DNA of 64,000 nt from Corylus avellana (lineage: Eukaryota > Streptophyta > Magnoliopsida > Fagales > Betulaceae), in the NCBI RefSeq assembly GCF_901000735.1, contig NC_081542.1, forward strand, positions 43,502,238 to 43,566,237, written 5' to 3'. Of the stretch, positions 24,999 to 38,267 are shown piece by piece. The notes beneath the pieces are model-generated. The model saw only the letters and a program-made list of their open reading frames with translations. It was not told where the DNA came from and did not search any database. Within the stretch, counting starts at the first letter, position 1. Every line of letters begins with the position of its first letter. The translations under genes and the position numbers were made by a program.

Positions 24999-27900
24999 CT
25001 ATTATTTTTGTCTTTAGTCATATACTAGCATCTTTCAATCATTTAGAAGTTTAAGTGCTGGCATATTACTTTGTTTATTCACTTTTCAGAATTGACCTTC
25101 ATTTTTGGACATACCTTTCATCATAAAATTACAGTCATGAAGACCTGACTAATTGCACTATTTCAGGGTCAAGATGACCACCTTTTGGAATCACCCAGTT
25201 GCATTCGTTTTCTAATCAATTTGTTGAAACCGATGGTCTCAATGGCTACTGAAGACAAAGCACCCAAAATAGGGCGCAAGCTTCTAGCATTTCGTAATGA
25301 TGCTGATGTATGTCGTGAGACAACAAAAAGAGTAGATTCCAGTTCTGTCGCTATTGTTTCCAAGGTTCAGGAAATTCTTGTAAGTTGCAAAGAATTGAAA
25401 TCAAGTGGTGAGAATGATGGTGGAGCTGGGAGGCCAGAGCTATGCCCAAAATGGATAGCTTTGCTGACTTTGGAAAAAGCTTGCTTAACCACCATCTCTC
25501 TTGAAGGTAATGCAAATAATTAGCCCCTACTGTTTTCTGTATTAGAAGCTTCAAGTTATTATTATATTAGTTTACCATGATGGTTGTTTCCTATTGAGTT
25601 TGATAAGGCTTTCGCCTGTTTTTGTTTATTTTGGTAACACTATTCTGATCCAATCCATTCAAATAGATCTCCAAGCCATAAAGGCAAGAATCTTTTGCAT
25701 TTTTTATGAATTGGTAGAGCTAACCAAGTAATATCTTTAGTTGCTGTTGAACTATAAATTATATGTCATATGTATCTTCATAGGGTACCATCCTTTCATA
25801 ATTTATTCCTTTTATGTTGTTAAATTGTACATACCTTTTGTTTTGTAGATTAAGCATTGGTCTGATTATTCGTAATTAAAACTTGGGATGAATACTCCCT
25901 TCCTAGGTGTATTATTGTGAAGTAGTTTGATTGCAAGAGAGATCATCTAAACCATTTACATGTTTTTGTGGCAAGAAAATCATGCAGATCTTCTCAAGTT
26001 GTTACTTTAAGTGCTATCAAAATTTGGGTGTTTTACCAGCTGGAAATTGAATTAAGATTTTTGTTTGTTTTAAACATGCAAATTCTTTGTCCTTGCATTT
26101 ATTTGAAGAGTTTATTGTCTGTTTTCTGATTTTGTTTCTTTGTTTTCTTTCCTATTGCAAGTTATTTCAGAATGCCTGTAACTGCATTATTATCATTTAT
26201 CAGTCTACTTTAAACTGATAGTTATTGCTTGAAGACGAGTTGTTTGCTGCTCTTGTAAATTACAGATCTGTATCGCGGTTTTCCTGAACTCCATTTTATT
26301 CTTTTCACATCTGTGATAAGTTAAACAATTTTTGAGATGCTAGTACTTCACTAGGGAACAAATTGTCGAACTTTGTTCTTTTCACTCTGGGTAGGGATCT
26401 TTGTAATCCTTAAAAAAAATGTTATTTTGTAGATAGGTAAACCATCATGCTCTTTTGTATCCTTATCAAATCACTTTTCTTTTCTCTTCCACTTTTCTGA
26501 ATGCTCATTTGTTTTTATTTGGCTTTGCATCGATTTAGAAACCACTGGTGCAGTAAGGAAGACTGGAGGCGATTTCAAGGAAAAGTTGAGAGAGCTTGGA
26601 GGACTTGATGCTGTCTTTGAGGTTGCCATGAATTGTCATTCTGATATGGAGGTGTGAGCCTGTACGTTTGTTTGATCTCATTATCTGTTTCATTATATTA
26701 TAAACGGAATGGTTTGAATAAATGAGAAAAAAAGAAGAAGAGGTAATAGTGCTCTGATTTGTGAAGCACATCTAGTTATCAGGGAAAATAATTGTGAAGA
26801 ACATGTTTCAGTTGCTGTTTCTTGCTCCAGTTAGTTCTGTATGAGAATTTGTTGTTCAGTTTCTGAAATGAAAATTTAGTTCTTTAATGCCTATAATGGT
26901 CAAGAAGGAAAATAACGAAATCAAGATGGGACTTCGTCGGAAATTCTGCATTCCTTCTAGTTGTCAAATGAGCAGCAGTGCTCCCATACTCGATGTAGCA
27001 TTGCCAATTTTCTTTTGTGTTCCCTCACATCTGTTTGTCTTCGTTTATTAAGCAATGAATCATGGAATTCTTAGTGCTAATTGAACAGTACTGATGCACA
27101 GTGATCATCTGCCTGTCCTGCAGATCTATCTAGCGCTAATTCTTGATTCCAATTTCTCTTATTGAGTATGACATGAGTATGCCTCGATACAAACTCATAC
27201 CTTATGCCATTTCTCTATGAAATCTAGATTAGTGGTGGCACATTAATATCGTTGGTTTTTCTTGATAGGCACCTGATTTTCTGAGTATTGGTTGGTGCAT
27301 GCCATAATTATACAAATAAAATTGATTTAATGTATATTCTCTCCAGTTGGTTTCTAAAGAATTGGTGGTGTTTGATTACTATGTGTGGGAGCTCTCAAAC
27401 TTGCAAATATCATTTGCAGGGTTGGATAGAACATAGTTCACCTTCTACCCAGAATGTCAACAAAGACCTGAATCTGCAGGTTTTGATGTGGCTATTGAAA
27501 TGTTTGAAGATAATGGAAAATGCCACATTCCTTAGTAAAGATAATCAGGTAAATTGAAATGTGATTCTGATTCATCTGTTTCTTTTTATTTTTAAGAAAT
27601 GTGCTTTTGGCTGCTTGATTTTTCTTTGTCCACCTCATGGTTTGTAAACCTCAAATTGCATTTTTATGTTGCATTCTTTAGGTTTCCTGTCTCTTTCTTT
27701 CTTCATAAGTCTCTTAAATGGATTTTTCCATAACAGAGTCATTTACTTGGAATGAGAGGAAACTTGGATCCATTGGGAACCCCACTATCTTTTGTAGAGC
27801 TCATTATAAGTCTCATCAAGGTTCTTTCAGGTAATTTGACAATAAAAAGGGTTGCTTCTTGTATCAAACTACTACTTCTGCCTTGTTTGTTATGTGGTGA

Positions 27901-30900
27901 TCACAACTACTTTTAATGTTCTTTGGTCCATTTTCTTTGTTGCATGTGGCACTTCATAATTTCTTTTGATCTCGTTTTCTTTTTGACAATTGATGGCTTT
28001 GATTTTTAGGTCTTTATCTCTTTAGAAATTCTTCTGCCGCCTCCATTGATGACAAGTCTTGTAATCTCTCCAATGGGACTGGTCATGCTTTTGAATTGGC
28101 TTTATTTGAAGACAACAAAGGTACTTGGTCGCCAACTGCTCTCTCTCTCTCTCTCTCTCTCTCTCCTGTGTGTATTTTTGGAATTTGGATCCCATATCAC
28201 AATATGTGACAGCTTGTATGTTTGGTATAATTTTTGTAAAATTTGTCATGAATAATTGAGGTTAAATTTGAATAAGAAGAGCAGTTGTATATATCTTCTC
28301 TTCATAATGTGCAAACAAGAAAAGTTTAGTAAATCTGTACGAGATTGCTCTTTGAAGATGTCAATTGTAAACCAGCTCATTAGTAGAAATAGTTAATGTT
28401 TCAATAGTTTAACTGAATAAGCGGTCAATTATAACATCTTCTGGAAATTATAAACATGAAAATAGGATAAATAAGCAACCAAATTCATGTTTTAACTGGC
28501 TTTTGATTTTGTAATAATTAGTCAGCCACGGATACGAAGGCTGTTGTAATCCACAGAGCCTTGCCCTGCTGAGAAGATGTACAATAGATTACTTTTTTGA
28601 TTGCGTGTCAGTATCATGCATGGTGGAGTTTGAAGGAGGATGCTGTGTTATTGGGAAAAAATAAAGATTGATGTGGGTGATTCATATCATTATACAAGTA
28701 CCATTTTATGTCAATTTCATCACGTCTCATTATCTTTATAAAAACGTATTTATTTCCTGGAAAAAGAAGTCTTTCATGTTATCTTTATGAAAAGAATTAT
28801 TATTATAATTTTAATGGGCATAAAGAAGTGTCCAGTAAAATTAAATTGACAGCTTCTGGCTGCTTGTCAGTTACTGCTCTGTAATCCTTAATATGACAAA
28901 ATTGTGTTGACCTAGATTTTTAAAATGTTCTTCTCATTGCAGCTGGCAGCAATGAGACTTTTCCGGTCAATTCCTCTAGAAAGTGCTGTAGCTCAGAGAG
29001 GACCTCCTCACAGAAGAGCTTCAATGTATCTGACAACAGCCAATGGTTGCCAGTTACCCGGTTTGATTATTCTATATCTAGTTCTGAGACTACCAGCACA
29101 TCTATGTCTGATACTTGTTCACTAAAGATAAGAGTCAGTTCTTCTACGTCTGGCTCGCGAGGTGGGACTTCAAGGGGTTCAAATAGTGGAACATTTGTAA
29201 CTGATAATGGTTCCAGCAAGCAATTTGGTCCTGGTAAGAGACCGAGCTTTCTGGAAGATGCCAAGATTGAACTCTTAGAGAACAGCCAGGATCCTTTTGC
29301 TTTTGATGAAGATGAGTTTGAGCCCTCTAAGTGGGACTTATTATCTGGGAAGCAAAAACCATCTCGAAGTCGAAAAATTGGGGTAACATATAGAGAACTG
29401 GAAGATGGGTGTCAATCTCAGTTTTTAATGAGCCAACAAGAATCAAGTAATGATGGAAAGAATCATGGCCATGAACTCTCCCCTCCAAATGCTGTTGATG
29501 AAGAGGGTTCCAGGCTTCTAGCTGACTGTCTTCTTACTGCTGTTAAGGTATTCCACTGTTTTAATATTTGAACTTTCCATGTTTCAGTTCTTACCTTTTG
29601 TGGTTCTCAATGTTTACTTCTATGTTATCGAGTGGAGCATGTTTATGTTATCGGGTTTGTTGTCTGGATGCTACATATCGGTCAATGTTATTGTTAGAAC
29701 ATCAACGTTTCTGCACCTTCAGTCTTCCTGGTACTGTTAATACTGTCTTGTGTTTTAACAAATGAGATGTCTTCTGTAGTGTGACTTTTGGGTTCTTTAA
29801 TATGCATCAGCTGATTTATTGTGGCGTTCAGTTATGGAGGATGATCATTTCATCTAATCGTGGGAAATACCGAAATATGAAACTGATTTATGTGGTTTGT
29901 GTTGAGACAGAGTATGTATAAATTTTATTGGTGTTCCTTGTTGGCAGGTTCTGATGAACTTAACGAATGACAATCCTGTTGGCTGTCAGCAAATTGCTGG
30001 CTGTGGAGGGCTGGAGACCATGTCTTCTTTGATTGCTGCCCACTTTCCTTCATTCAGTTCATCCTCATCTCCCTCTAGTGAGATAAAAGAGAAAAGTTCA
30101 AGCATTGATCTTGACCACCAGAATGATAGACATCTGAGTGATCAAGAGTTAGATTTTCTTGTTGCTATTTTGGGCCTGCTTGTGAACTTGGTAGAGAAAG
30201 ATGGACGTAACAGGTTATTACTTCTTATTTGTTTATCCACCTGCATTTGTGTGTTGTTCTTAGAGATGTCGGTACTTTTAATTGCCATAGTGATTCTACT
30301 ATGCATTTGTCTCCTCTCCCCTCCCCTTTCCCTATTCTTGTTCAATTTATATGTTTTGGTCAAGTTAATTGCCAGTACCTTTTCCAATTTTTGTCTGTTC
30401 ATTATTTCCTTGATTGTATTATTCCTTGGCATATTAATGCCAGTCACTGAAAGCTTGTCTTTCTTTGTTCTTGTGAATTGCTAGTTTGCTTCCATGTAAA
30501 TTTTATCCGTACTTAACAATTAGGTTTCCTGCAGATCACGGCTTGCAGCCGCTACTGTTCCTTTGCCTGGCTTGGAAGGGTTTGAAGAAGAGAGTCAGAG
30601 GGATGTAATCCCGCTTATGTGCTCTATCTTTTTGGCCAACAGAGGAGCAGGCGAGGGAGCTGGGGAAGGAGAAGATATGCCACTGGTGAGTGGACCAACT
30701 GTTCAAATTTTTAAGAAACTGACTGTTGAAGTATACTATAGCTACCTTGAAGGAGTAGAATTAATAGGGAAAGCAAAAGCAAAAGAAGAAAATATCAGAA
30801 GGACTGAAAAACAGATTTATTTACAGGGTAGCCAGAAGGGATCTGATTTTAGTTGACACCTAAATCTGCATAGTGTTTGATGTTACAGAATGACGAGGCA

Positions 30901-31620
30901 GCTCTGTTACAAGGAGAGAAAGAAGCTGAGAAGATGATTGTAGAAGCTTATTCAGCCCTTCTTCTAGCATTCCTTTCAACTGAAAGGTTGATTTGCCATT
31001 TTAAAATTCTCTTTTCTGTTAATTCATTTTCATCTCTGCTTTTCTCAAGGAGAAGTTTTATTTGCTGTTTACAGCAAGAGTGTACGCGATGCTATTGCCG
31101 ACTGTCTCCCAAATCACAACTTGTCAATTCTTGTACCCGTGTTGGAGAGATTCGTGGTATGTTTTTCTTTTGACTTGTAAGCCCTAAAGTAGATGAAGCT
31201 TGAAACTAGAGATAAATCAATAGTGTGATGAAATCTAGTGTATTAAGAAATAAATTAATGAGGACCATCTTATTGTTTTAGCTTATAACATTATGAGGAC
31301 ACCCTTTGGGCTTTAGAGTATTCGACACGATTTGCTGAATACTCGACATTGAATATTTTCATCAAATAATTTTGCTGCTGACCATTTAACATTGTGGACA
31401 CGATCAACAAACCCAAACTTTGTACCCCCAGTGATATATAAATTATTGCCAAACTAATGATGTCCATGATGGACTGGTTGAAACCCTTGAGATTCCACTA
31501 TAATAATATGATTTTTGTTTGTTTCTCTTGCACCAGGCATTTCATTTGACGCTGAACATGATTTCTCCGGAAACTCATACAGCTGTGAGTGAAGTAATTG
31601 AATCATGTAGGGTGCCATGA
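22783..31620 (+). CDS. WAPL: WAPL, wings apart-like cohesin release factor
   Basis: WAPL removes cohesin from chromosome arms; in Arabidopsis the WAPL1/WAPL2 pair is needed for normal meiosis and heterochromatin. There are thirteen coding exons: 22783-23261, 24180-24279, 25167-25506, 26539-26651, 27420-27548, 27737-27830, 28010-28120, 28943-29547, 29948-30213, 30535-30685, 30889-30986, 31075-31156 and 31537-31620. They sum to 2652 nt, giving 883 residues. The protein starts MIVRTYGRRNRG as plant WAPLs do. The WAPL helical-repeat domain begins near residue 105 (LMEAQEFGEMMEHVDEVNFA) and includes AKTIVDAILGLSFDD and KLRELGGLDAVFEVAMNCH. A low-complexity Ser-rich insert sits in the large eighth exon (SSSETTSTSMSD), and the C terminus is ETHTAVSEVIESCRVP. 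All introns are GT-AG and phases agree. Its 3' part is repeated after the N gap. Confidence 0.95.
24943..24995. repeat. Compound CT/TA microsatellite in WAPL intron 2
   Basis: A run of CT repeats passes directly into a run of TA repeats. It is intronic, and likely to vary in length between individuals. Confidence 0.8.
28139..28165. repeat. CT microsatellite in WAPL intron 7
   Basis: A pure CT run lies just after the exon 7 donor. It is also present in copy 2 (about 34797-34823) and can serve as a marker when comparing the two copies. Confidence 0.8.
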
Positions 31621-32657
31621 TGGCTCAAGAGAGAGAGAGAGAGTGTACAGCCTCAACGTTTCTTTCCTGCATGCAGCAGTGTTATCACGACTACCAATTG
31701 TCACAACAAGATTCCTTGCGGATGCATACTACATCAAACTGACCACAGGCCTGTGATATAGTCTGATTGATCCTTCTGTTTGTCTTTTTTCTTTCTTGTT
31801 AGGCTCCTTTCCTTTTTTTGTTTCTTTACTAGATTGTATTCTTTTTTAGCTCTTTTTGCACCATTTGTGCAGGTTGAGCCGCTTGTATACGAAAAATTGA
31901 TAGTAGAATGAAAGATTCAGTTTGTACCTCATTCATGTACTCTGTTAGACCCATGCTGTCCTCAGACGAGATGAGTCACCCATCATGTTCGGACCCAATC
32001 CATTCCCATATTTGCATTGCATGGTCCATGGAAGCCACCACACCTTTAGAGGCTTTCTCAGTGATACAAAGGCCTGCCCATGCAAAAAGAATCTTCGTGA
32101 TTGAGCAATCAAGCATTCAATATTTTTCAAATTTTTTTATTTTTTTTTAAAGTTGGTTCTCGAATGACATATCATCATTTTATAATAAATTGCATGGAAC
32201 GATGCATCATTTGAAAATCAACTTAAAAAAAAAAAAAATTTAGTTAGTGTAAATTTATATTTATCTAAAAAAACTATTGCTTTCCGCATGGTTGTCCATT
32301 CGAAGGAATAGTCTTTTTGCTTTTTTGTATGACTAAGAGAATTAAACATGATGATCTAGAAGACAATAAGAGGGAAAAAAAAAATGATGGCCAAACATCC
32401 ACAAATGCTAGGATCCATCCTTTCAAATGGACCATTCTCACTGAAACCTAAAGCCGACATGGTCAAACCATAGAGGATGGATGTGCACACTATTTCATAG
32501 CTTTCAAAGACAAATATCACATATTACATTATTATTACTCCGTTCAAACAAACAGTTGTAGACAGTTGTAGTGTCTGTACAACAAACTCTTATTGAAAGC
32601 AAACCTCAGCCTACAAGCTGACAGACAGACAACTCACTGTAATTGAAGTGTCGATGA
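31621..32657. other. Convergent spacer, WAPL 3' flank and hydrolase 3' flank
   Basis: This is about 1 kb between two genes that point at each other, so it should hold both 3' UTRs. A GA run lies at about 31629-31644, just after the WAPL stop. No further gene or clear repeat is seen. Compared with copy 2 it lacks an approximately 80-bp segment near 32089. Confidence 0.6.
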
Positions 32658-34631
32658 TCAGACATGTTTGCTAAGGAAGGAGAGGAGCAGCTGATTCACC
32701 TCATCAGGTGACTGCTCATGAACAAAATGGGTTCCTTCAGGCAAAAATATGATCTCCAAATTCGGGACAAGCTCTTTCACCTTTCCACTTTTGACGAAAT
32801 CCTCCAAGCCTGGAAATTTGAGGACATAGTCCTTACTACCCATTATAAAAAGTGCTGGAACTTTAACAATTGGATCCGTTATGCTGAAGTCTTCACCAAA
32901 TGACCTGTTAATCCATAACATCAACAAAAGTAATTAGCAAAGCATCCACTACCCACTAAAGAACTTAGCCGATTTAGTAGGGAATGGGACTTCTCTTGCA
33001 ATGGCAGACCTGATGCAATCACAGTGGTCTAGCCTTTGGGAGATGATGATAATGCTACTTGGTCACTTGTGTTGAATTAGGATCAGTTCACTACCTATAT
33101 GGAACTTGCAATGCAGTTTGGAATCCAGATTTCTCATACAAAGCTCCATAAGTTGCGAGATCCTCCTCAGTGAACCAAGGCGGAAGCGGAGTAGATGGAT
33201 CGACCAAATCCAAGATCTCCTGGTTTTCTGCAGCTACTGGTACTTCACTTCTGGAAAAGAGGATATAAATCTTCCTTAAGACTGTTTTAGCATCGAAGCG
33301 CCCGAAATCCGCTTCTGCTCGTCCAGGCTCCTGGAAAGAGTATTGCAAGCAGCTAAAGTTAATGGCGGACTCATATCCAAATCTTAAGAGAGGAAAGTAC
33401 ATGTATACCCGCCATCTTGAAAGGTAGAAGCCTTCAGGAAGGTAGTTATGGAATGTAGAGGGGCCTGGAGGGATATGTGGCACCCCCATTGTTACAACTC
33501 CCAAGACCCTGTTAGGGTGGAGAAGGGCAAATAGGTAGGCAGGCCGAGCTCCAAAATCCTTCGCAACAAGAAAAACCTATGCACATAACATGGGGGAGAG
33601 AAAGAGTCTAAGAGAGTTAGCATGCAAAAAGATCTCTAGATAGGAATTTTCTTTGCTCATTAGATTGTGATTAAATCTTTTGTGGGTGTGTGAACAAAAA
33701 GGGGAACAAGATCCTCTCTAGTTCATTTGAATTGGAGAGAATCCGGTTAGTTATATTTGAATGATATTTTTGTCTTTTCACTTTTTAAAGGGACATGAAT
33801 AGAATACTCTCAATTTCAATCATATTTGAGGGCTATTATTGCCTTTTCACTTTACGAGGAGACAAAAATACCCACCGGATATTCTCTAGTTCAAACGAAG
33901 AGGAGAATATCTTGTTCCCCTTTTTGTTCAAATATAACTATCCAATTAGTTAGATTGTGATCCTAATTCCAAAAATACTCCTCCAATATAACTAACCGGA
34001 TATTCTCCGGTTCTAATTCACAAATAGGTTACACAAGCACATGACCATAATTTATACACAAGCACATGGCAACCTAACATTTGCATCTCTTTACAAGACA
34101 TTTCATGGGCCAACATAACATTTTCAAGTGTTTTCTTATCAAGCAAACAGCAGCAAAAACTGAAAGCACCATTATATCTATTTTTCCGGAAATTCATTGT
34201 CAATAACCAAACAAACAAATTCTAGCAACATAATACAATACCTTGGGAATTCCGAGGGCATCGAGAATTCCAAGGAGGTCACCGAGAAAGTCATGAAACG
34301 AAGACTTTTCGGGTTCGGGTGGTGGGTCGGAGAGTCCGTACCCTCTGTAATCGGGCGCGATCGCTCGGAACCCGGCGTTTGCCACGGCGATCATCTGGTG
34401 GCGCCACGTGTACCATATCTCCGGAAACCCGTGTAGGAACACGATCACCTTAGGACCTAAGGACACAAAAGAAGGGTGTTAGATTGCATGAGCGATGTGG
34501 GGTGTAGCCGTGTAGGATAAGACTAGAAAATGAAGATTTGTATGCATTGGATTTTCATGACCAGTTCCGATCTCGGCTAAGTGGAGCTTCAGTCCTCGTA
34601 CGTCGATGAACTTGTTCTGGATTTTGTCCAT
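32658..34631 (-). CDS. Epoxide-hydrolase-type alpha/beta hydrolase, copy A
   Basis: This resembles plant soluble epoxide hydrolases, which hydrate fatty-acid and other epoxides to diols, probably in the cytosol or peroxisome. There are five exons: 34562-34631, 34242-34456, 33409-33576, 33095-33330 and 32658-32904 (936 nt, 311 residues). Family features: oxyanion loop HGFP at 32-35, nucleophile D102 in AKDFGA, lid tyrosines Y146 (GFYLSRW) and Y216 (ALYEKSGF), acid D255 (IMGSKDYVLKFPG) and base H289 (EGTHFV). I chose the MDKIQNKF start because the paralogue at 43201-45692 has a stop just upstream of the same Met; copy B could start 11 codons earlier. The first exon lies only 22 bp from the N gap. 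Copy B differs at four residues (S75A, F137Y, L169V, P201L), so A is probably an allele, not a separate gene. The substrate is unknown. Confidence 0.88.
33691..33930. mobile_element. Foldback MITE in hydrolase A intron 2
   Basis: The ends TGAACAAAAAGGGGAACAAG and their inverse (CTTGTTCCCCTTTTTGTTCA) bound about 240 bp, with further paired blocks inside. The element is present in copies A and B but absent from the equivalent intron of the diverged hydrolase C, so it inserted after A/B and C separated. Target duplication is unclear. Confidence 0.6.
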
Positions 34632-34653
34632 TTTCTTAGAAATGCTCTGTTTA

Positions 34654-34753
34654 NNNNNNNNNNNNNNNNNNNNNNNNNNNNNNNNNNNNNNNNNNNNNNN
34701 NNNNNNNNNNNNNNNNNNNNNNNNNNNNNNNNNNNNNNNNNNNNNNNNNNNNN
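34654..34753. other. Assembly gap of exactly 100 N
   Basis: One hundred Ns in a row, the usual placeholder for a scaffold join of unknown size. The sequence before it (to 34653) matches the sequence up to 41353, and the sequence after it (from 34754) matches that from 28096. The two flanking contigs therefore overlap by about 6.6 kb in content. Confidence 0.99.
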
Positions 34754-37700
34754 TTGGCTTTATTTGAAGACAACAAAGGTACTTGGTCGCCAACTGCTCT
34801 CTCTCTCTCTCTCTCTCTCTCTCCTGTGTGTATTTTTGGAATTTGGATCCCATATCACAATATGTGACAGCTTGTATGTTTGGTATAATTTTTGTAAAAT
34901 TTGTCATGAATAATTGAGGTTAAATTTGAATAAGAAGAGCAGTTGTATATATCTTCTCTTCATAATGTGCAAACAAGAAAAGTTTAGTAAATCTGTACGA
35001 GATTGCTCTTTGAAGATGTCAATTGTAAACCAGCTCATTAGTAGAAATAGTTAATGTTTCAATAGTTTAACTGAATAAGCGGTCAATTATAACATCTTCT
35101 GGAAATTATAAACATGAAAATAGGATAAATAAGCAACCAAATTCATGTTTTAACTGGCTTTTGATTTTGTAATAATTAGTCAGCCACGGATACGAAGGCT
35201 GTTGTAATCCACAGAGCCTTGCCCTGCTGAGAAGATGTACAATAGATTACTTTTTTGATTGCGTGTCAGTATCATGCATGGTGGAGTTTGAAGGAGGATG
35301 CTGTGTTATTGGGAAAAAATAAAGATTGATGTGGGTGATTCATATCATTATACAAGTACCATTTTATGTCAATTTCATCACGTCTCATTATATTTATAAA
35401 AACGTATTTATTTCCTGGAAAAAGAAGTCTTTCATGTTATCTTTATGAAAAGAATTATTATTATAATTTTAATGGGCATAAAGAAGTGTCCAGTAAAATT
35501 AAATTGACAGCTTCTGGCTGCTTGTCAGTTACTGCTCTGTAATCCTTAATATGACAAAATTGTGTTGACCTAGATTTTTAAAATGTTCTTCTCATTGCAG
35601 CTGGCAGCAATGAGACTTTTCCGGTCAATTCCTCTAGAAAGTGCTGTAGCTCAGAGAGGACCTCCTCACAGAAGAGCTTCAATGTATCTGACAACAGCCA
35701 ATGGTTGCCAGTTACCCGGTTTGATTATTCTATATCTAGTTCTGAGACTACCAGCACATCTATGTCTGATACTTGTTCACTAAAGATAAGAGTCAGTTCT
35801 TCTACGTCTGGCTCGCGAGGTGGGACTTCAAGGGGTTCAAATAGTGGAACATTTGTAACTGATAATGGTTCCAGCAAGCAATTTGGTCCTGGTAAGAGAC
35901 CGAGCTTTCTGGAAGATGCCAAGATTGAACTCTTAGAGAACAGCCAGGATCCTTTTGCTTTTGATGAAGATGAGTTTGAGCCCTCTAAGTGGGACTTATT
36001 ATCTGGGAAGCAAAAACCATCTCGAAGTCGAAAAATTGGGGTAACATATAGAGAACTGGAAGATGGGTGTCAATCTCAGTTTTTAATGAGCCAACAAGAA
36101 TCAAGTAATGATGGAAAGAATCATGGCCATGAACTCTCCCGTCCAAATGCTGTTGATGAAGAGGGTTCCAGGCTTCTAGCTGACTGTCTTCTTACTGCTG
36201 TTAAGGTATTCCACTGTTTTAATATTTGAACTTTCCATGTTTCAGTTCTTAACTTTTGTGGTTCTCAATGTTTACTTCTATGTTATCGAGTGGAGCATGT
36301 TTATGTTATCGGGTTTGTTGTCTGGATGCTACATATCGGACAATGTTATTGTTAGAACATCGACGTTTCTGCACCTTCAGTCTTCCTGGTACTGTTAATA
36401 CTGTCTTGTGTTTTAACAAATGAGATGTCTTCTGTAGTGTGACTTTTGGGTTCTTTAATATGCATCAGCTGATTTGTTGTGGCGTTCAGTTATGGAGGAT
36501 GATCATTTCATCTAATCGTGGGAAATACCGAAATATGAAACTGATTTATGTGGTTTGTGTTGAGACAGAGTATGTATAAATTTTATTGGTGTTCCTTGTT
36601 GGCAGGTTCTGATGAACTTAACGAATGACAATCCTGTTGGCTGTCAGCAAATTGCTGGCTGTGGAGGGCTGGAGACCATGTCTTCTTTGATTGCTGCCCA
36701 CTTTCCTTCATTCAGTTCATCCTCATCTCCCTCTAGTGAGATAAAAGAGAAAAGTTCAAGCATTGATCTTGACCACCAGAATGATAGACATCTGAGTGAT
36801 CAAGAGTTAGATTTTCTTGTTGCTATTTTGGGCCTGCTTGTGAACTTGGTAGAGAAAGATGGACGTAACAGGTTATTACTTCTTATTTGTTTATCCACCT
36901 GCATTTGTGTGTTGTTCTTAGAGATGTCGGTACTTTTAATTGCCATAGTGATTCTACTATGCATTTGTCTCCTCTCCCCCCCCTTTCCCTATTCTTGTTC
37001 AATTTATATGTTTTGGTCAAGTTAATTGCCAGTACCTTTTCCAATTTTTGTCTGTTCATTATTTCCTTGATTGTATTATTCCTTGGCATATTAATGCCAG
37101 TCACTGAAAGCTTGTCTTTCTTTGTTCTTGTGAATTGCTAGTTTGCTTCCATGTAAATTTTATCCGTACTTAACAATTAGGTTTCCTGCAGATCACGGCT
37201 TGCAGCTGCTACTGTTCCTTTGCCTGGCTTGGAAGGGTTTGAAGAAGAGAGTCAGAGGGATGTAATCCCGCTTATGTGCTCTATCTTTTTGGCCAACAGA
37301 GGAGCAGGCGAGGGAGCTGGGGAAGGAGAAGATATGCCACTGGTGAGTGGACCAACTGTTCAAATTTTTAAGAAACTGACTGTTGAAGTATACTATAGCT
37401 ACCTTGAAGGAGTAGAATTAATAGGGAAAGCAAAAGCAAAAGAAGAAAATATCAGAAGGACTGAAAAACAGATTTATTTACAGGGTAGCCAGAAGGGATC
37501 TGATTTTAGTTGACACCTAAATCTGCATAGTGTTTGATGTTACAGAATGACGAGGCAGCTCTGTTACAAGGAGAGAAAGAAGCTGAGAAGATGATTGTAG
37601 AAGCTTATTCAGCCCTTCTTCTAGCATTCCTTTCAACTGAAAGGTTGATTTGCCATTTTAAAATTCTCTTTTCTGTTAATTCATTTTTATCTCTGCTTTT

Positions 37701-38267
37701 CTCAAGGAGAAGTTTTATTTGCTGTTTACAGCAAGAGTGTACGCGATGCTATTGCCGACTGTCTCCCAAATCACAACCTGTCAATTCTTGTACCCGTGTT
37801 GGAGAGATTCGTGGTATGTTTTTCTTTTGACTTGTAAGCCCTAAAGTAGATGAAGCTTGAAACTAGAGATAAATCAATAGTATGATGAAATCTAGTGTAT
37901 TAAGAAATAAATTAATGAGGACCATCTTATTGTTTTAGCTTATAACAACCCTTTGGGCTTTAGAGTATTCGACACGATTTGCTGAATACTCGACATTGAA
38001 TATTTTCATCAAATAATTTTGCTGCTGACCATTTAACATTGTGGACACGATCAACAAACCCAAACTTTGTACCCCCAGTGATATATAAATTATTGCCAAA
38101 CTAATGATGTCCATGATGGACTGGTTGAAACCCTTGAGATTCCACTATAATAATATGATTTTTGTTTGTTTCTCTTGCACCAGGCATTTCATTTGACGCT
38201 GAACATGATTTCTCCGGAAACTCATACAGCTGTGAGTGAAGTAATTGAATCATGTAGGGTGCCATGA
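34754..38267 (+). CDS. WAPL: WAPL 3' part, second copy (5' truncated by the gap)
   Basis: This repeats the end of WAPL exon 7 through the stop codon. Exons: 34754-34778 (partial), 35601-36205, 36606-36871, 37192-37342, 37546-37643, 37732-37813 and 38184-38267. Reading frames and all splice sites are intact. The only coding change I found that alters the protein is Pro to Arg in HELSPPN (HELSRPN here, near 36141). No promoter or N-terminal exons precede it; it starts in mid-exon right after the Ns. It is most likely the other allele of the gene at 22783-31620. A true truncated tandem copy is possible but less likely. Confidence 0.85.

Larger units (their letters stand above)
28096..34653. repeat. 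Copy 1 of a 6.6 kb near-identical block ending at the gap
   Basis: This block, from the end of WAPL exon 7 through the first exon of the upstream hydrolase, matches 34754-41353 almost base for base. It stops exactly at the first N (34654). The sequence that follows the equivalent point in copy 2 (from 41354) is missing here, as expected if copy 1 is a contig end. Confidence 0.95.

Noticed and set aside
28022..28255. Overlapping ORFs on both strands around the CT repeat in WAPL exon 7 and intron 7
   Set aside because: They are created by the CT/GA microsatellite and shadows of exon 7.
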